A stretch of 64,000 nucleotides of DNA from Hermetia illucens (Eukaryota > Arthropoda > Insecta > Diptera > Stratiomyidae), in assembly GCF_905115235.1 (NCBI RefSeq), contig NC_051852.1, positions 35,537,199-35,601,198 of the forward strand. Reading direction: 5' to 3'. A program made the position numbers and the translations under genes. A model generated the notes under the pieces. The model saw nothing but the letters and a program-made list of their open reading frames with translations, was not told the origin of the DNA and did not search any database. Shown here piece after piece: positions 27,607-40,700 of the stretch. Position 1 is the stretch's first letter. Each line of letters starts with the position of its first letter.

Positions 27607-30600
27607 ATGGATTTGCTTGGTTCAATATTGGATTCTATGGAAAAGCCGCCACCGGTTAACACCAAAGAGAAGGAGATGCTGAAAAGTAATTTGAAAATGG
27701 AAAATTTGTGGCGTACGTGACTCATTTGACATTTAATGGACTCGTTCCCTTCACAGAACAGAAAGAATTGGCGGAGAAGATGCGGGCGCAAGAAAAGGCT
27801 GAATTGAGTCGTTTCAGGAAATATGTTGAAGACCGCGTCGACAGATTCTCAAAGGATGACCGAAAATATATCGAATTCGAGACAATGGATAAAATTTATC
27901 GAGGTATTATGTGAGTATTTTTCCATCAGCCGATTGGATATAAATAGAGGCTGCATGGCAGACGTCATGATTTCGTTGCGAATATAATCTTTATTACGAA
28001 GTGACATGCGATTCTTTGTTGTCCAATGGATACGTTAAAGAGAATACTATTCTTATCTGCAGAATTTGGGTGGCAGAAATTATTCGGCTTAAATATTGTT
28101 GGCATGGAACTGGACGGGTTGGCAAGTTCAAAAATCAATGTCCTCCCCTTTCCCCGGAGGGTGTTTATCTTATTAGAGGCAAAGCAGTGATATTACCCAT
28201 TTCTTATTTTTTCTTCATCTTTTTCAAAGACGCGAAAGACCAAATCGGTCATTGGCTTCCAGCCATCTCGATCCTTCTAAGTTTCTGCAGCTTTTCACTG
28301 GCCTCGTCTACTGAGTCCTCCCACCGTTTGTGTGGCTTGCCCACTGGGCGGTGTCCTTTGGGTGTGCCTTTGAATGTCCTATTAGGTATGTGCTTGTCGT
28401 CCATCCGTTCTACGGACGGCTCACCGCAATTTTTGTAGCTTCCACTTCGCCCTGGTTGGAAAGTCCGCAGCAAAGTTTCTCATGAACTTCAGCTTGCGTG
28501 TGGCATAGTCGGTGGAAATGTCCAGGTTTCCCGAGGTATTTCGTCTGGAATGTTACTGTGGCGGAAGGATTTCGCTGCCTAGCATCCGAACTCATGTAGT
28601 CTGACTGCACTGCAAGCTACAACGTATTTAATGTGGAGGTCTAGGGAGAGGAGATGCAGGAGTACATTGAGAACATCTGCCGGGCAGAACTGCGTAGCTT
28701 CAGTAGCGCCTGCACACGCGATTCTTTGAATCCTATTATCCTATCCTTTGAGGTAGGCATGCTGGGACTTAGAGAAAGGCGTTCTCTCCATAATCGCTCT
28801 TAAGTGGATGTCCAGGACGCGCTCTAGGGTCTTCAGCACGGAAGGGGTGAGGCTGATGGATCGAAAGTCCTTCGCAGACTCATGGCCGCGACTGTCCGCT
28901 TTCGGTATGAAAACCACTCTTGCGTGTCTCTAGGACTGTGGTACGTATCCTAAAAAGATACAGCTCAGGTAAATCTCAACAAGCCAAAGCGCAACCCTTT
29001 CCTTCTGCTTCTGTAGCATGACTGGCATCATGCAATCTGGGTCCCGAGATTTATGCGGGGAGAAGCTGTTTATAGCCCAGCCGATCTTATCCTCGGTAAT
29101 TACGATTTGATAGTCTCGCGCAGCTGGGGTGGGCGCAAATCCTCCAAGCAAGGCTCTGACTCACAGTCCTCCTCGCTGGCGAGAAAGTTCATCCGAACCA
29201 GCAGCTCCAAGGATTCACCAGAAGACTCCGTTCAGGAGCCTTCTGACTTTTTAAGAAAATATGGGTTCTTATGTTCCTTGGACGGGATATTACTGAGTCT
29301 CGCGGATTCGCCAGCGCTCTTGATGTTCTGATAATAGGCGATTTGTACTTCTTCAGGCAGTCCTCGTATGGCTGCCAGTTTTTTGCCGTAGCAGATGTTG
29401 AAGATTCCCCTGTTCAGTTGCTGCTGAAATTTTCAACGATCTCAAAGTTGTAGTCTTCTATCTTTATTGTTCTCATTTTGCAGATTGTACGGCTCGGGCC
29501 GTTTTCCCATGATGCTGATATCGTCAGCATAGGCCAGTAGTTGAGTGCTCTCGCATTCACCTCAGCATCTCATTGTCTTGGACCGTTGTCAATATCGAAA
29601 GGTCACGAGAGTGATTCTGCTGCTTTTATCTGGCCTCACACATTGGTCAGGGTCAGCCTAGTCAGTTTTACCAATTTCGTCGGAATATCAAATTCTCTCA
29701 TGGCTTTATACAGTTTTACCCTGGATATGATATCATAGGTGGTCTTCCAACAGTTTTCCCATCGCTTCCATCGACAGAAAATTTTATCTGTTGCTGATTT
29801 ATAATTGCCGCACTGCGTGATATCTCCCTTTTTACGTATGGGGCAGATAATGCCTCGTTGCCAGTCATCAGGCATTGATTCGCTGTCCCACACCTTGAGT
29901 ATAAGTTAATGAACTGCCTGGTGTAATTGGTCGCCTCCATATTTAACCAATTCGGATGTAATTCCCTCGGCTCCTGGCTACTTATGATTTTTAAGTCGGT
30001 GGATTGTACGAACTGTTTCTTCCATGCTTCATGGTGGCAGCATTTGTCCGTCGTCTTCAGTTGGTGGAATCTCCAACTCGCCGATATTTTGGTTGCTGAG
30101 CAGTTCGTTAAAGTACTCAACCCATTGCTCAAATATGCCCATTCTGTCGGCAAGATGAGAATCAAGGTGTATAAGGCTTCACCCTGCTAACTTTTTGGTA
30201 AAACTTCCGCGCTTGGTGCGGTTGCTCCCTGCACTTTTTGAGTTCACAGACTATTATTTCAAACCTTTAGACATAATTTACAGGGATGGAAGGTTTTAAG
30301 AAGAGCGTGATCTTAAGGTTTCGGATGAAGGTCTTAGCATTTACGGCATTGTCAAGGAGCACACGTATTCTCGCAAACCTAATTTGCTCATCTTTAATAC
30401 CGTAGATCGCAATATTTTTCACTAGTTAAAAAAAAATATTCGCAATTAAAACTCTGATTCAGTTTCATTATTATCACACTCAAAGCTGTTCAAGTGATAC
30501 GCCTACAGTAGCAGGACAAGACAAAGACGAAAAAAATATCCATTATAAATCGGGATTCGAACTGGCAATGAAATTGAGAGGATTTTTTTTTTGGGAGTAG

Positions 30601-33549
30601 GGTAGGTGATTGCGTTTAGGCACAGAGTGTTGGACTCCCGCAACAGCGCAATAATGCTGGCGGACTACCAGCTAAACACCTCCCTGTCATCAGAGAACTA
30701 GCCTGGAACCGTTTGACACATTACTTCGGGCTAGCCCTCCCCCTCTCCCGGCTTTGGGAGCCTTCAAGTCAAGGAATTCCTTTCACCAACGGGAGGGGAG
30801 GAAGGGAGTTGTTGTTAGTTCAGGGAACCCCTTACCGTCCGATCCCTCCGCCGGTCGAGTTCAATCTTCTTCGTAATAAGAAGAGCCCGAACATAATGCG
30901 CAATACGATTCCAGCTGCCAGCGCACTTCAGCGTCTCTCTGATAATGTTGTCTGGGGAGAGCTCCCCTGCGTCTGCATACAGCTGCTGGCGGAGGCCGTC
31001 CCACCTCTCGCAAGAGAAAAAGGTGTGTTCAGCGTCACCCGCCACTCCATTGCAGAACACACAATCAGGAGATCGCGCCTTCCCAATCCTGTGCAGGTAA
31101 GATTGCAGACCTCCATGCCCACTTAGAAGTTGGGTAACGAAGTAATCAATCTCACCGTGCGTTCTGTTCAGCCATGGGTCTAATTTGTCGATGAGCCGCG
31201 CAGTCCACTTGCCCCTTGGCTCATTTTGCGAAGAAAGTTGCCACTCGCTAAGGGTGCGTTGACGTTCTTCACGCGCAACCACTTCTCTTAAGTTGTCGCC
31301 CTTACGGCGATAGATAGCTTTGCGCTCCTTGGCAAGGAGCGCAACGGGTATCGCTCCCGCAATTACCATCACAGCCGATTCGGAGACGGTGCGATAAGCA
31401 GACGCCACTCGCAAAGCTCCCGCTTCTGAACTTGAGCGAGGCGTTTACGATGCACCTCCTTGTCAAGGGCATCAGCCCATGCCTCCGCACCATAGAGAAG
31501 AACGGACTCCGTTGCTCCCATGAAGAGACGTCTCCTAGTTGATATAGGGCCCCCGACATTCGCCATTAGCCGACTCAAGGCCGCGACTTCAGCTGCAATT
31601 GAGAGGATGGCCCCCTTCTGATTTAACCATCGCACTGTCTTACCTTGTAAGATCAAAATATTAATTCAGTTTTTAGCTAAAGAAATCCTATCTATCAGAC
31701 TGAGAATTTAGTTCAACTGCTAAGGCCCCATGATCGGTGTAAGAGCAAATTTCATCATTGTAAAGACGGTGTAAGGGATAATGTCATGATATATCGAAGC
31801 CCTTCAATCAGCATAACATATCACAGAGAATTTTGCCGACAACGAGGTGGAATAGTAGACAGAATGTAGCCCTGGCGGTCTCCGCTTTGCAATTTAATTT
31901 TCTTCTCAATAGGATTTCATTGATAATAAATTACTAGTTTCTCCGCATCTCTTGCACACGCTCCCTGCTCTAGAACAAAATCCCACCTGTTCTCTGTCGA
32001 TCAAGTTTTCGAGGTCTTTCTTGATTTGTTTCAGGATTATCTTAGCTACAATATTGCTAATAGCTGGGAACATACAAAGAACCCTTCATGCCCAAGACGG
32101 GCGCCTTTCCTGCCAACGATGCCCCCAAAAACCTCATTGTATGAGAGGCCACATTGCCAAAGGAAAACGACAACATGTCGTCGATGGGCATGTGTGGTTG
32201 ACGGGGGTTATATACGGCAACGTAATCATTGTTATTTGTAGCAGCTTTTGCTTCTCTGGTCAACACAATGGTGGACTTCATTTTGTCAACGCGCACAGTA
32301 CATTAGCTGCGTTCGGGCACTCACGGTGTGCACGGGCGCCGAGGGCGATCAAAGTCGTTTCATTTGGTAGCGAGCGAAACGGGCTTGAGGGCTTTGCGAG
32401 CGTTGAACTGTCAAAACGGAATTTTGAGGAGGTAATTATTTAGGAAATACATTTGTACCTATTTTGTATCATGTAATTTAATGGTAAAGTCTGTTGGTTC
32501 CTCAGCAAAATTGTTAACGTGTATGTTACTATTATCGCAGCAATCTCCACCTTTGGGTATCGAAAAGAATTAACTCCGGTTTGATATTTCGTCTCAATGT
32601 TTTTGAACTAACGGCAAACCAGCTTCTTATGTTCATCATTCTGTTTTCACATTGTCGTGGTGGACCAAGTTTGGTAATATCCTTTTGCGTACAACTGAGG
32701 ACGAGTTGAGCAGAACATTACTTTTTTGGTGTCCAAGCTTTTTACAAGCAACATGTGGAGCCATTGCGTGCGTTTTTCTCCTACCTTTACCGAAGGGGGG
32801 CCAAATATTAATGGAAGGAAAAGTGGCAGCTGTTGTGCACTTTCTTGGTATGCAAGAAATGATGGAGTGTATCACTGAGTGTAATAACCACTCCATAAAT
32901 GCAGGGTTTTCAATATTAAATTTTGAGTTCTAACTGCTTGAGAATGAGAAACACCCTCGAATTACGAATCAGAATTAATTAATGATCGATTACTTTCTCC
33001 AGACACGAAGTTGCTGAAGTAGCAAAGTTGGTTGCTATGAGTTTTGGCCGGGAAGGTGTTGACCGGTACACGATAATCTATAAAAAAGAGCATTTGCCGT
33101 CGGAGGATGAAATTGCCGCTAGACGATTAGGCGAAGAATGGAATGCAGAAAAAGCAGAAGAATATGCAAAAAAGGTACTGGGTATCACCCCTTTTTTGCC
33201 GAATTATAATTTTTTAATCATTTGTTAGCGTGAAGAACAAAAGCAAAAAGTTACCACTGAGAAGGAGCAGGAATCCACGTCTACCTCCGAAGTAGTACCA
33301 AACTCTAATTATAAGGATAAATACGCACATCTTATAGGACAAGAAGCGGCGCTTGAGGCGGCTCGTAAAACCGAATCAAACAAGAACTACGGAATAGGTA
33401 TACGGTTTTCATTTCCTAGGGAATATTCTATATTTGTTTCCATTATGATTTTAGTGCCGAGTAAGAACAAAAAAGATCTCAGGTCGATTGAACAAACGAT
33501 GGCGGATATACAGGCAAGGAAACGTTTGAAAACTCAACAAGACGCTTAA
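27607..33549 (+). CDS. SPAG7: SPAG7 homologue, R3H-domain protein (5 exons)
   Basis: Exons 27607-27685, 27757-27910, 33003-33174, 33229-33397 and 33455-33549 join to 222 aa (human SPAG7 is 227). The N-terminus MDLLGSILDSMEKPP, the SNYKDKYAHLIG block and the SIEQTMADIQARKRLK end match the family along the whole length. The R3H motif is R75-x3-H79 (RGIIH), a fold that binds single-stranded nucleic acid. A Lys/Glu-rich helix (residues 27-60) precedes it. The biochemical role is not well defined; a nuclear protein is expected. Phases agree at every join, with canonical donors and acceptors. Intron 2 is 5.1 kb and packed with LINE pieces; the other introns are 54-71 bp. It is transcribed divergently from the ZAD gene. 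Confidence 0.95.
28249..28620 (-). mobile_element. LINE C-terminal fragment
   Basis: The minus strand reads CGEPSVERMDDKHIPNRTFK, GHRPVGKPHKRWEDSVDEAS, then KLRRIEMAG, the basic tail found after the RT domain of EN-RT LINEs (usual form RPVGRPRKRWEDSV). Inside SPAG7 intron 2 and antisense to it. Confidence 0.65.
28640..29460 (-). mobile_element. R1/Jockey-like RT fragment
   Basis: Minus strand: GWAINSFSPHKSRDPDCMMP, LSCIFLGYVPQS, then after a stop RHARVVFIPKADSRG, DFRSISLTPSVLKTLERVLD and SKSQHAYLKG. These are the fingers and palm start of an R1/Jockey-type reverse transcriptase. The opening block matches family B at 20.5 kb (GWDINSFTSYKSP). Broken by stops. Inside SPAG7 intron 2. Confidence 0.7.
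29470..30235 (-). mobile_element. LINE A fragment with internal deletions
   Basis: Closely matches the RT part of the LINE at 3.4-7.1 kb: WDSESMPDDWQRGIICPI and KGDITQCGNY against WDSDSMPDDVQRGIICLI and KGDITQCSNY, then a jump to RVKLYKAMREFDIPTKLVKL. The block in between (about 70 residues) is deleted, and shifts follow. Inside SPAG7 intron 2, antisense. Confidence 0.8.
30610..31660 (-). mobile_element. R1-like LINE 3' end
   Basis: Minus strand: thumb region MANVGGPISTRRRLFMGATE, LLYGAEAWADAL, then a long frame ending at 30815 with GEIDYFVTQLLSGHGGLQSY and the knuckle CVFCNGVAGDAEHTFFSCERW split as CVFC, H and C residues. This is the typical C-terminus of R1-type ORF2. A single frameshift near 31390 separates the two frames. 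It is better preserved and more GC-rich than its neighbours, so probably a younger insertion. Inside SPAG7 intron 2, antisense. Confidence 0.8.
31930..32130 (-). mobile_element. LINE F fragment
   Basis: The plus-strand text CTGTTCTCTGTCGATCAAG recurs exactly at 36850-36870 within LINE F. The minus strand reads KLDRQRTGG, the equivalent of LIDREQAGF in the intact RT. Short, frameshifted. Inside SPAG7 intron 2. Confidence 0.6.
32131..33002. other. Rest of SPAG7 intron 2, nothing recognised
   Basis: No repeat or gene that I can name. Plus-strand frames at 31952-32443 and 32652-32933 have no recognisable motif and I regard them as chance. Confidence 0.4.
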
Positions 33550-34793
33550 TGTTCCTACATCAGCTTTACAATTCTCAGTTCATATCAAAATACATAAATG
33601 TTGTAAATATGAGCGCAAGTCATTCATGTTTTTTTTTAGTTTGAGAGAAATATAATTAAGTTTAATTATACGACGAAAAATTGCATTTTTAATCATATAT
33701 TCGGTGAACCTAAAAATAGATTTGTGTTTGAAATTATTCTGATTTTTTTTTACCAAATATATATTGTGAGTTTTTTATTTTGTAACCTTTTTCATTGTCT
33801 ATTAGCAGGGATGAGAAGATTACCACTATTGGCTGACTGGACCATCAGAAAATTTGCAGGTTCAAAGCTATGCACCCATCGATTTTCCTCTACATTTCCC
33901 ATGACTTGATTTATTGTATAGATAAAACTAGTTCTGATGGGTGAACCGCCAGGGTTAGTTGAAATGCACTGGTATCCCTCAGTGAACTGTTCAAGGTGTG
34001 TTTATCGTGAAACGAAATGATTTTCCTATTGTTGAACGACACGGATGCGATACGGAAGTAAAGGTGTGTGACCATCAAATTATGGGTTTTTTCAAGTTTC
34101 CGATAAGATCAAAAATTTTATATTTGGCTTTGATGGTTTCATTAGCTGAAATCAGTCTAGGTGCGAACCAGGCATTTTTGATCGATATAATTCATACCCT
34201 TGTCAGGGTTTGAGTTTAATAAAAAAGGGGCAAACCTGTTGCCGCTTTCAGTCACGCTACTCCGCAGGGGAGAGTTGCTGAGGCAGCATCTGATGAGATC
34301 GCCTCTGCCCTGCAATCGAAACCGTCAACGCCAAATACATAATTTTTAAAGTGTTGGACGCACGTCCATTAAAAGAGTAGTCCGTGCACAGGAGTAAGTT
34401 GGTTTTCAAACAAGTGCCGCCCGCCATTAAGTGGATGGCAGGCTCGGGACAAGTCATCTCCAAACAAAATGTTTATTCCGATGATTAAAATCTAACTAGC
34501 TCTAACTAAAAAATATTAAATTGTTTTGTTTTTCGTCTCTTTGTTTCCATTTACTTTAAGTTGTCAGCAAAGGAAACTAAACACTTCTTGAATTGTGCAG
34601 TAAGCATTTTTATAACGTTCTCGTTTTCTACATTTGAGAAAATTGGAGAAGGTTGAAGAGGCATGGCGACAGTTCGAGTAACGAACATTTAAGATTTGAG
34701 TGAAAATAAAATGAGTGAAATTTTGGTGCTCTACCTATTGTGAATACACAACCTCCAATTGACATCCAGTGAGCATGTAAACAAACAGTAACC
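33550..34793. other. SPAG7-Arp8 intergenic region with dispersed repeat D
   Basis: Segments at about 33800-34210 (plus sense) and 34290-34470 (minus sense) share a block ending in ATTTGGCKTTGAYGGTTTC and lie inverted to each other. A further copy is at 42715-42865. The copies at 34.4 and 42.7 kb share CCGCCATCCACTTAATR and GGACTACTCTTTT. No coding capacity. The last 200 bases should be the Arp8 5' region. Confidence 0.55.
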
Positions 34794-37700
34794 ATGCCGA
34801 CACCGCCGGATTGTCCAGAGGTAACTTGGATTGTTTTTTATCGAGAAAATAATATATTATTGTTCATTTCCATCCCGAACACAGCAAATTCAGGCTCAGA
34901 TGATAATTATCATCCATCCTGGTTCATTAAATTTACGAATCGGTCGTGCATCGGATCTAAATCCGCACCGAGTACTGCATGCTGTTGCTCGCCGCCGAAG
35001 ACCTGGTGGAAAAGTTCACAGAGATTATATATTGCCACCGTGTGTAGAAAAGGTATTGCTGATAAATCGTGCTCGATTGAAGTTTGCTAAAATGAATCGT
35101 TTTATTTCATTCATGCAGACAAAGGAATTACTTCAGGAATTCGAGGAGTGTCGGCTTCAGGTTTCCCATACTCTTCAGTCATGCTTGCAGTCGAATGGAC
35201 GACGTCGGTATGCTACCCCACCTCAGCAAATTTCTGCATTTAATCGGCGTGCTATTCCTGAAATTGTAGAAGAAAAGCCAAATGCACCTCAGGAGCCGGA
35301 GCGGGAGGTTTTGTTTGGGGATGAGGTAAGTTCATTTTTGAAAAAGAAATTAACAAATGGATTGCGTTAAAGAAAATCAATGCACATTGTTGCTCTTTAT
35401 TATCCAAAACGCATTCAAAACTTGAAATCGCATTCTTGATCAAATGGCAAATGAATTTGTTCAATTGTGGATAAATTAGGACAGCCAAACAAATTCTCCA
35501 ATGCCTCCATTGTGAAAAAGAAAAGAAATACAAAAAAAAATATAAAGGTTTGGCAGCCATGGCTAATCAGTATGCCTACTTTTTTCCATTGCCGTTATAA
35601 AATTAAGGGAAATGTAATAATTGTTTATTGAACCATGTATTGGGTCGTGATTGTTGGCAAACTCGACGGTACGGTTGGCGCACTAATTGCGTTTGCCGAA
35701 GCCTTTACATCCATGGTTTAAGTTGCCATCCGCGTTAACGCGGACCCTCAGTCAGTAACTTCTGATTTAACTAACTCTCAGAGATTGTCAGGTCGGCACC
35801 GTATTGAGTGAATAGACGACAAAAGATTGTGAAATTATAGCCCTTATAGAACCAGCACTCATTACTCGATCGGACCGGAGCCTACTCTGGAACGTCAACT
35901 CTGGTGGGCGCCCTAACATTGCTCTGATCGCAGACGGTTTGTACGCATTTAACTGTAACATTGTTGCCATTTATGCATTTAATTGTTTTTAAGGAGTTAG
36001 CCCACTGTAGCGGCCACATAAATAAGAGAATTTTGGCATGTCTTTTCAGCGGTATAATGGTGTAAATTAAAATTCTGATAAAGGAGTTTGATTACGCCTA
36101 TGATAATCTTTATAAATTATTATTTGGAAAGTAATATATATATATGGTTGCCTTTCACCCCTTGGTGGTGTATAGTGCGTCAACTAAGCCTAGGCGCCAT
36201 CGCTCGCGGTTACCAGCTCCTCTCACGACTTCCCGAGACGCTTGCACTCCTCTACTGTTCTGCGCCAAAAGCTCTTGGGCGATCCACTCGTCGGCCTTCT
36301 TGGGAGAGTAAATTTCCCTGCATGGAATAGCCCGCAGTGCAAATGTCGGATCTTGGTTTTGTTAGTATCCAGCATTTTTCGTCCAACTTCACTTGCCTCT
36401 CTTTTCAAATCCAGAGCCATTTGGCCAAGGTCCATGACCCGGTGAAAAAGCAAAAGATATCTTCAGCGTAGTCGAGGTTTTTGAGGAAAGATGTCATCGT
36501 CCATTGCATTCCTCCATTTCCTCCGGTCAGGGCAGCATGGAGAAAGTCAACGATAACATAGGATAGGAGGATAGGAAATAATATCGTTGATAGGATGCAA
36601 CTTTCCGAGATTTTACCTCGATGCAGCACGTGACATTTGGCGCCATCATATGTCGCTCTGATAATAGCTGTTAGTTTCTCCGGAATGCTCCTCCTTGGTA
36701 AAGCAGTCTAGATACACTCCCTGTTCACGCTATCGAAAGCTTTCACGAAATCGATGAAGAGCAGGTCCAGCGTAGATCTAAATTCCGCGCACTGTTCCAA
36801 AATGATTTCTAGGATATTGATTTGGTCGATGCAGGAGGATCCGGAGCCAGCCTGTTCTCTGTCGATCAAGCTTCCGAGATATTCTTTGATGCGACGGAAG
36901 GAGGCACTCAGCTACCCCTCCATTTGTCACACTCAAAACCGGCGCCATTTTCTGGAATCTGAAGGGGGTCATCCCGTGTGTCGGGTTGGAGAAATCGATT
37001 TTTTTTTTTTGCATGAATTGTATCTATATATAGTGGAGAATATGTGGGCAAAGGGATTTTCCGATATTCCGAGTCCTTCCGAAATTACAGGGTTAAACAG
37101 GTAAGGAGTTTGCAGCCGCGGCTAGAGTACTCGATAAGAAAGAGCATCGAATCTTTTTTTACCGATTAGTTTTTTACCTGAGCCTTATCAATTCGAACAC
37201 AGGCATAAATATAAAAAGATGGAAAACCAATCAATTGTCTAAACTTATTTGCTGTTTGGAATAAAAAGGATAATCCAGTCTAGAGTGAGCACTGAAAGGC
37301 GTTCAAGTTATACTCAGTTATATTTTGCTGTAAGTATTGTGCTGTTAGTGTGTTTAGTGATTTTTTTAAATGGATCGTACGAAGGGAGATCGCTTTAACG
37401 TTCAACGTCATGCTCGCACTAAGAAACGAGTATTTCATGGGAATCGATAGTTATCAGAGAAGAAAAAGGACTTCGCATCAACATCAGCAAAGAAACTTTT
37501 AGCAAGCATGAACATGGATGTTCCAATTGCGACAAGTTTTGTATATTGTATATTGGATTTTGCTGGAGTTTTCTCCGGTATTTCTGCAAATTTCTGCAAA
37601 TAATAAAATATACGTAGTAGTAAAAAAGGAATACGTATGACATGTCGAGAAAAGAATGGGAACGCGGCTTAGAAATGCAAAGAAGAATCACAAAGGCATA

Positions 37701-40700
37701 GGTGGAAAAGGGGCTGGAAAACTTACTGATAAGGTTATTAACGACCTCAATAGATTTCTTGGGCTAGCTGTTCGTCGACACGCAAATTCGATTCAAGGAA
37801 TGAAGCAAGAAATTTGGGCAACTTGCTTCCATAAATGTTCTACAGACAAAAATCCTCAGAATCAAAATTGTCCAGCAGGCGAGGACAGTTGGTGCAAATG
37901 GCGTAAAGCGGAAGCTAAAGGAGAACTGGATAGTTTTCACCATGAGAAGGCTCCTTTGACTGAAGAAGTTCAAACAGTCATCAAACCAATCTACGAAGGT
38001 TTGTCACGAGATGATCTCTTGAACAGATGTTTAGGAGCAGAGACCCAGAATAACAATGAGTCGTTAAATGCATTGATGTGGACTTTCGCTCCTAGACACC
38101 TTCATTCTGGAGCCAAGGTCGTAGAAATAGCCACTTTTCTGGCTGTAATTATTTTCAATGAAGAATTCAATGGCATTCCCAAAATCGCAGTGACAATGGG
38201 ATGTCAAGTTGGTCACATATTTCAGGTTTATGCCGACCGCCGTAATGAAGCGCGAAATTGGCGGTCCTAACGACGATCGACTGACCTCGCTAAAAGAGCC
38301 ACAATTGACACCAGAGAGCAACAATCGGCCTTACAAGACTTTTTTGAAGAAACGGAGGGTGCTCTCTATGGACCAGGTATAGCAAATTAATGATGAGCTA
38401 AAATTTTACTGTTGATAATCACATTTAAATTTTCAAATGCGTTTTTCTCGAAACTGCACCTTAAAAATCGGCTGCCACCATAGCTCAAAATCTATCCAAC
38501 CAAATTCTTTGAAATTTTCACAGCTTCTTTAGTACATATTTCTACGGTCCGCAAACTAGGATAATTGCAATCGGTCGGGTAATTTTTTTTTATTCATAAA
38601 AAAAGCCATAAAAAAACACCAAAATCCAAAAAATTAAGTTTAAAAGCCCACCAAAAATTTACCTTTTAATATTTTCTAATTATCCTAGTTTGCGGACCGT
38701 GGAATATTGTCCACGTTAAAATGCCGTTTAGTTTTTTTTCCTCAGATGAACACAGCGCCCTCCAGCGTGGCAGCAGAAAAACACCCTTTTTTGGAGATGG
38801 GTGCATAAATTAACACCTATTCCAAAAATTAGCTACGAAATCAAGCTGAAAAATTTATCACATATACTAGAGATATCAATAAACATATGCTGAAAAAATC
38901 ACGTTTCTATCTTTATCCAGTCCTTCAAAATAATTTTTCAAAAAAAGGCAAAAAAACGGCCTTCACACGGGATGACCCCCTTAACGATAATTTCCTTCTT
39001 CCAGTCTTTGGGAAAGGGCTCGGATTCACAAGATTTCCGTACGAGGGGGAGCAGAAGATCTGCAGTAACTGCAGGTGTAGCGATAAATAACTCTGCGGGG
39101 AGACTGTCAAGTCCAGTGGCTTTACTTCGTTTAGGTGCATTGATGGCCGAAATGATTTCTCTTCTGTTTGGAGGAACAGTCCGGATCCGAATGTTACGGT
39201 GCTTAGCCATTACATCCACAAGAGGAGCAACCACACCGGATGTAATACAGTTAAGGACCCTGGTGAAGCGTTCTTTCCACTTCTTCAGTTGTTCATCATC
39301 GTTGATGAGAAGTCGACCGTTACAAGCTGTTTCGTAATGCGGTATACAGTCTGAAATTATTACGATTTGCGGCATCTTTCGCTCCTTTGGCCAGCTGAAT
39401 AGGAAATCCTCTTTTGTCACGGCGTACACTACGCTGAACTTCTCGGGATTTCGCTCGGTATCGAAGTTCGAGTGCGTCACGTCCGCCATTACTCGCAGCG
39501 GTCAGTAGAACGTTCAATCCCTTCCGTTCATCGATCCGCTTCCACGACTCCGCAGTCAGCGAAATCTTATGACGCCCTTTCGAGACGCAACGTGCAGGAC
39601 TCGAGATGGCAGCAGATTAAGTTACCTCAAATGAATAATTTTGAGTAAGTTGAAGTCCTCTGAAAGAATCAGGAAGATAGAGTTCAGACTCAAACGTGAA
39701 AATGGTCACTGGATTGCTGTTCAACGAATTGGTATTTTCATATATTCACTGAATGCTCACTGCTTGGGCGAAAGGAGAATTGCGAAGTTTGCAACCTTCG
39801 CAGGAAATTTATCAGCGATGTGCTATGGATGCACTTAGTAGCAAAGAAAGAGGATTGCTGGCGCAACTGCGAAAACTTTAGAGATCACAATGATGCCGAC
39901 TGATTGATGCATTCATCTGATCAAATCTAAGTCACGGGGATACCAGGAAGTCATAAAATGTAAAGGCTATAGCACAAAATCTTGATTTACCTTTATAATT
40001 TCTTAATTTTCTTAATGATCTTAAGTAAAAATGGCAGTAGTCTTTCTCGAAGTTTATACAATTTGTATTGAAAATTTCACCATTTCAGACACTTATAGTT
40101 TCGTGTTCTTGGGGCATATCTACTATATTCTCTAGGCGTTGCAGTTACGCAGTTTTCCGTTCTTCGATCCATTTTGAAACCGTTTAGTTTTTCAGAGTAT
40201 CATCCGGAATGCAGCCAATAACTTTATTTGCCATAGAAAAAGCATACTCAAAAATGGAATCGTCCAGGATTATGTACAAGCTAATATCAAATGTCGACAC
40301 ATCCAAAAGGCAACTCCTAAACCTGCTGATGGCAGACATTCAGAAGCCAACAAGCCGCTGTATTTGAAAGCGAAAAATAGTAGCAGAATTACGTCGATCG
40401 AAAAATTCTCCTATCATTAAAAACCTCTTTTTTTTCAATGCTCAATAGTAGTCACTTGGAGAAAGGTGTGAGCTTTTATGGTGGGTAATCCAGATGCTCC
40501 CAACACATGTCCGTATATAACGATTGCGGCTCAGTCGAATTATTTGATCTGGCTTTATCTCAAACTCCAATTTTTCTGCATTGAAGTTTTGACTGCCACT
40601 TGTAAGCCGATGATTTCTTTACTAACCTATCATCCTTTGGTCAGTTGATATTATCGATGGGTTTTTTTGCGTCTTGTCCTAATTCAAACTTATATCTCAA

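Noticed and set aside
35053-35118. Continuous Arp8 frame through this stretch
   Set aside because: A 66-base segment bounded by GTATTG and TTCATGCAG, a multiple of three, has no counterpart in the family. I treat it as a short intron, although retention would keep the frame.
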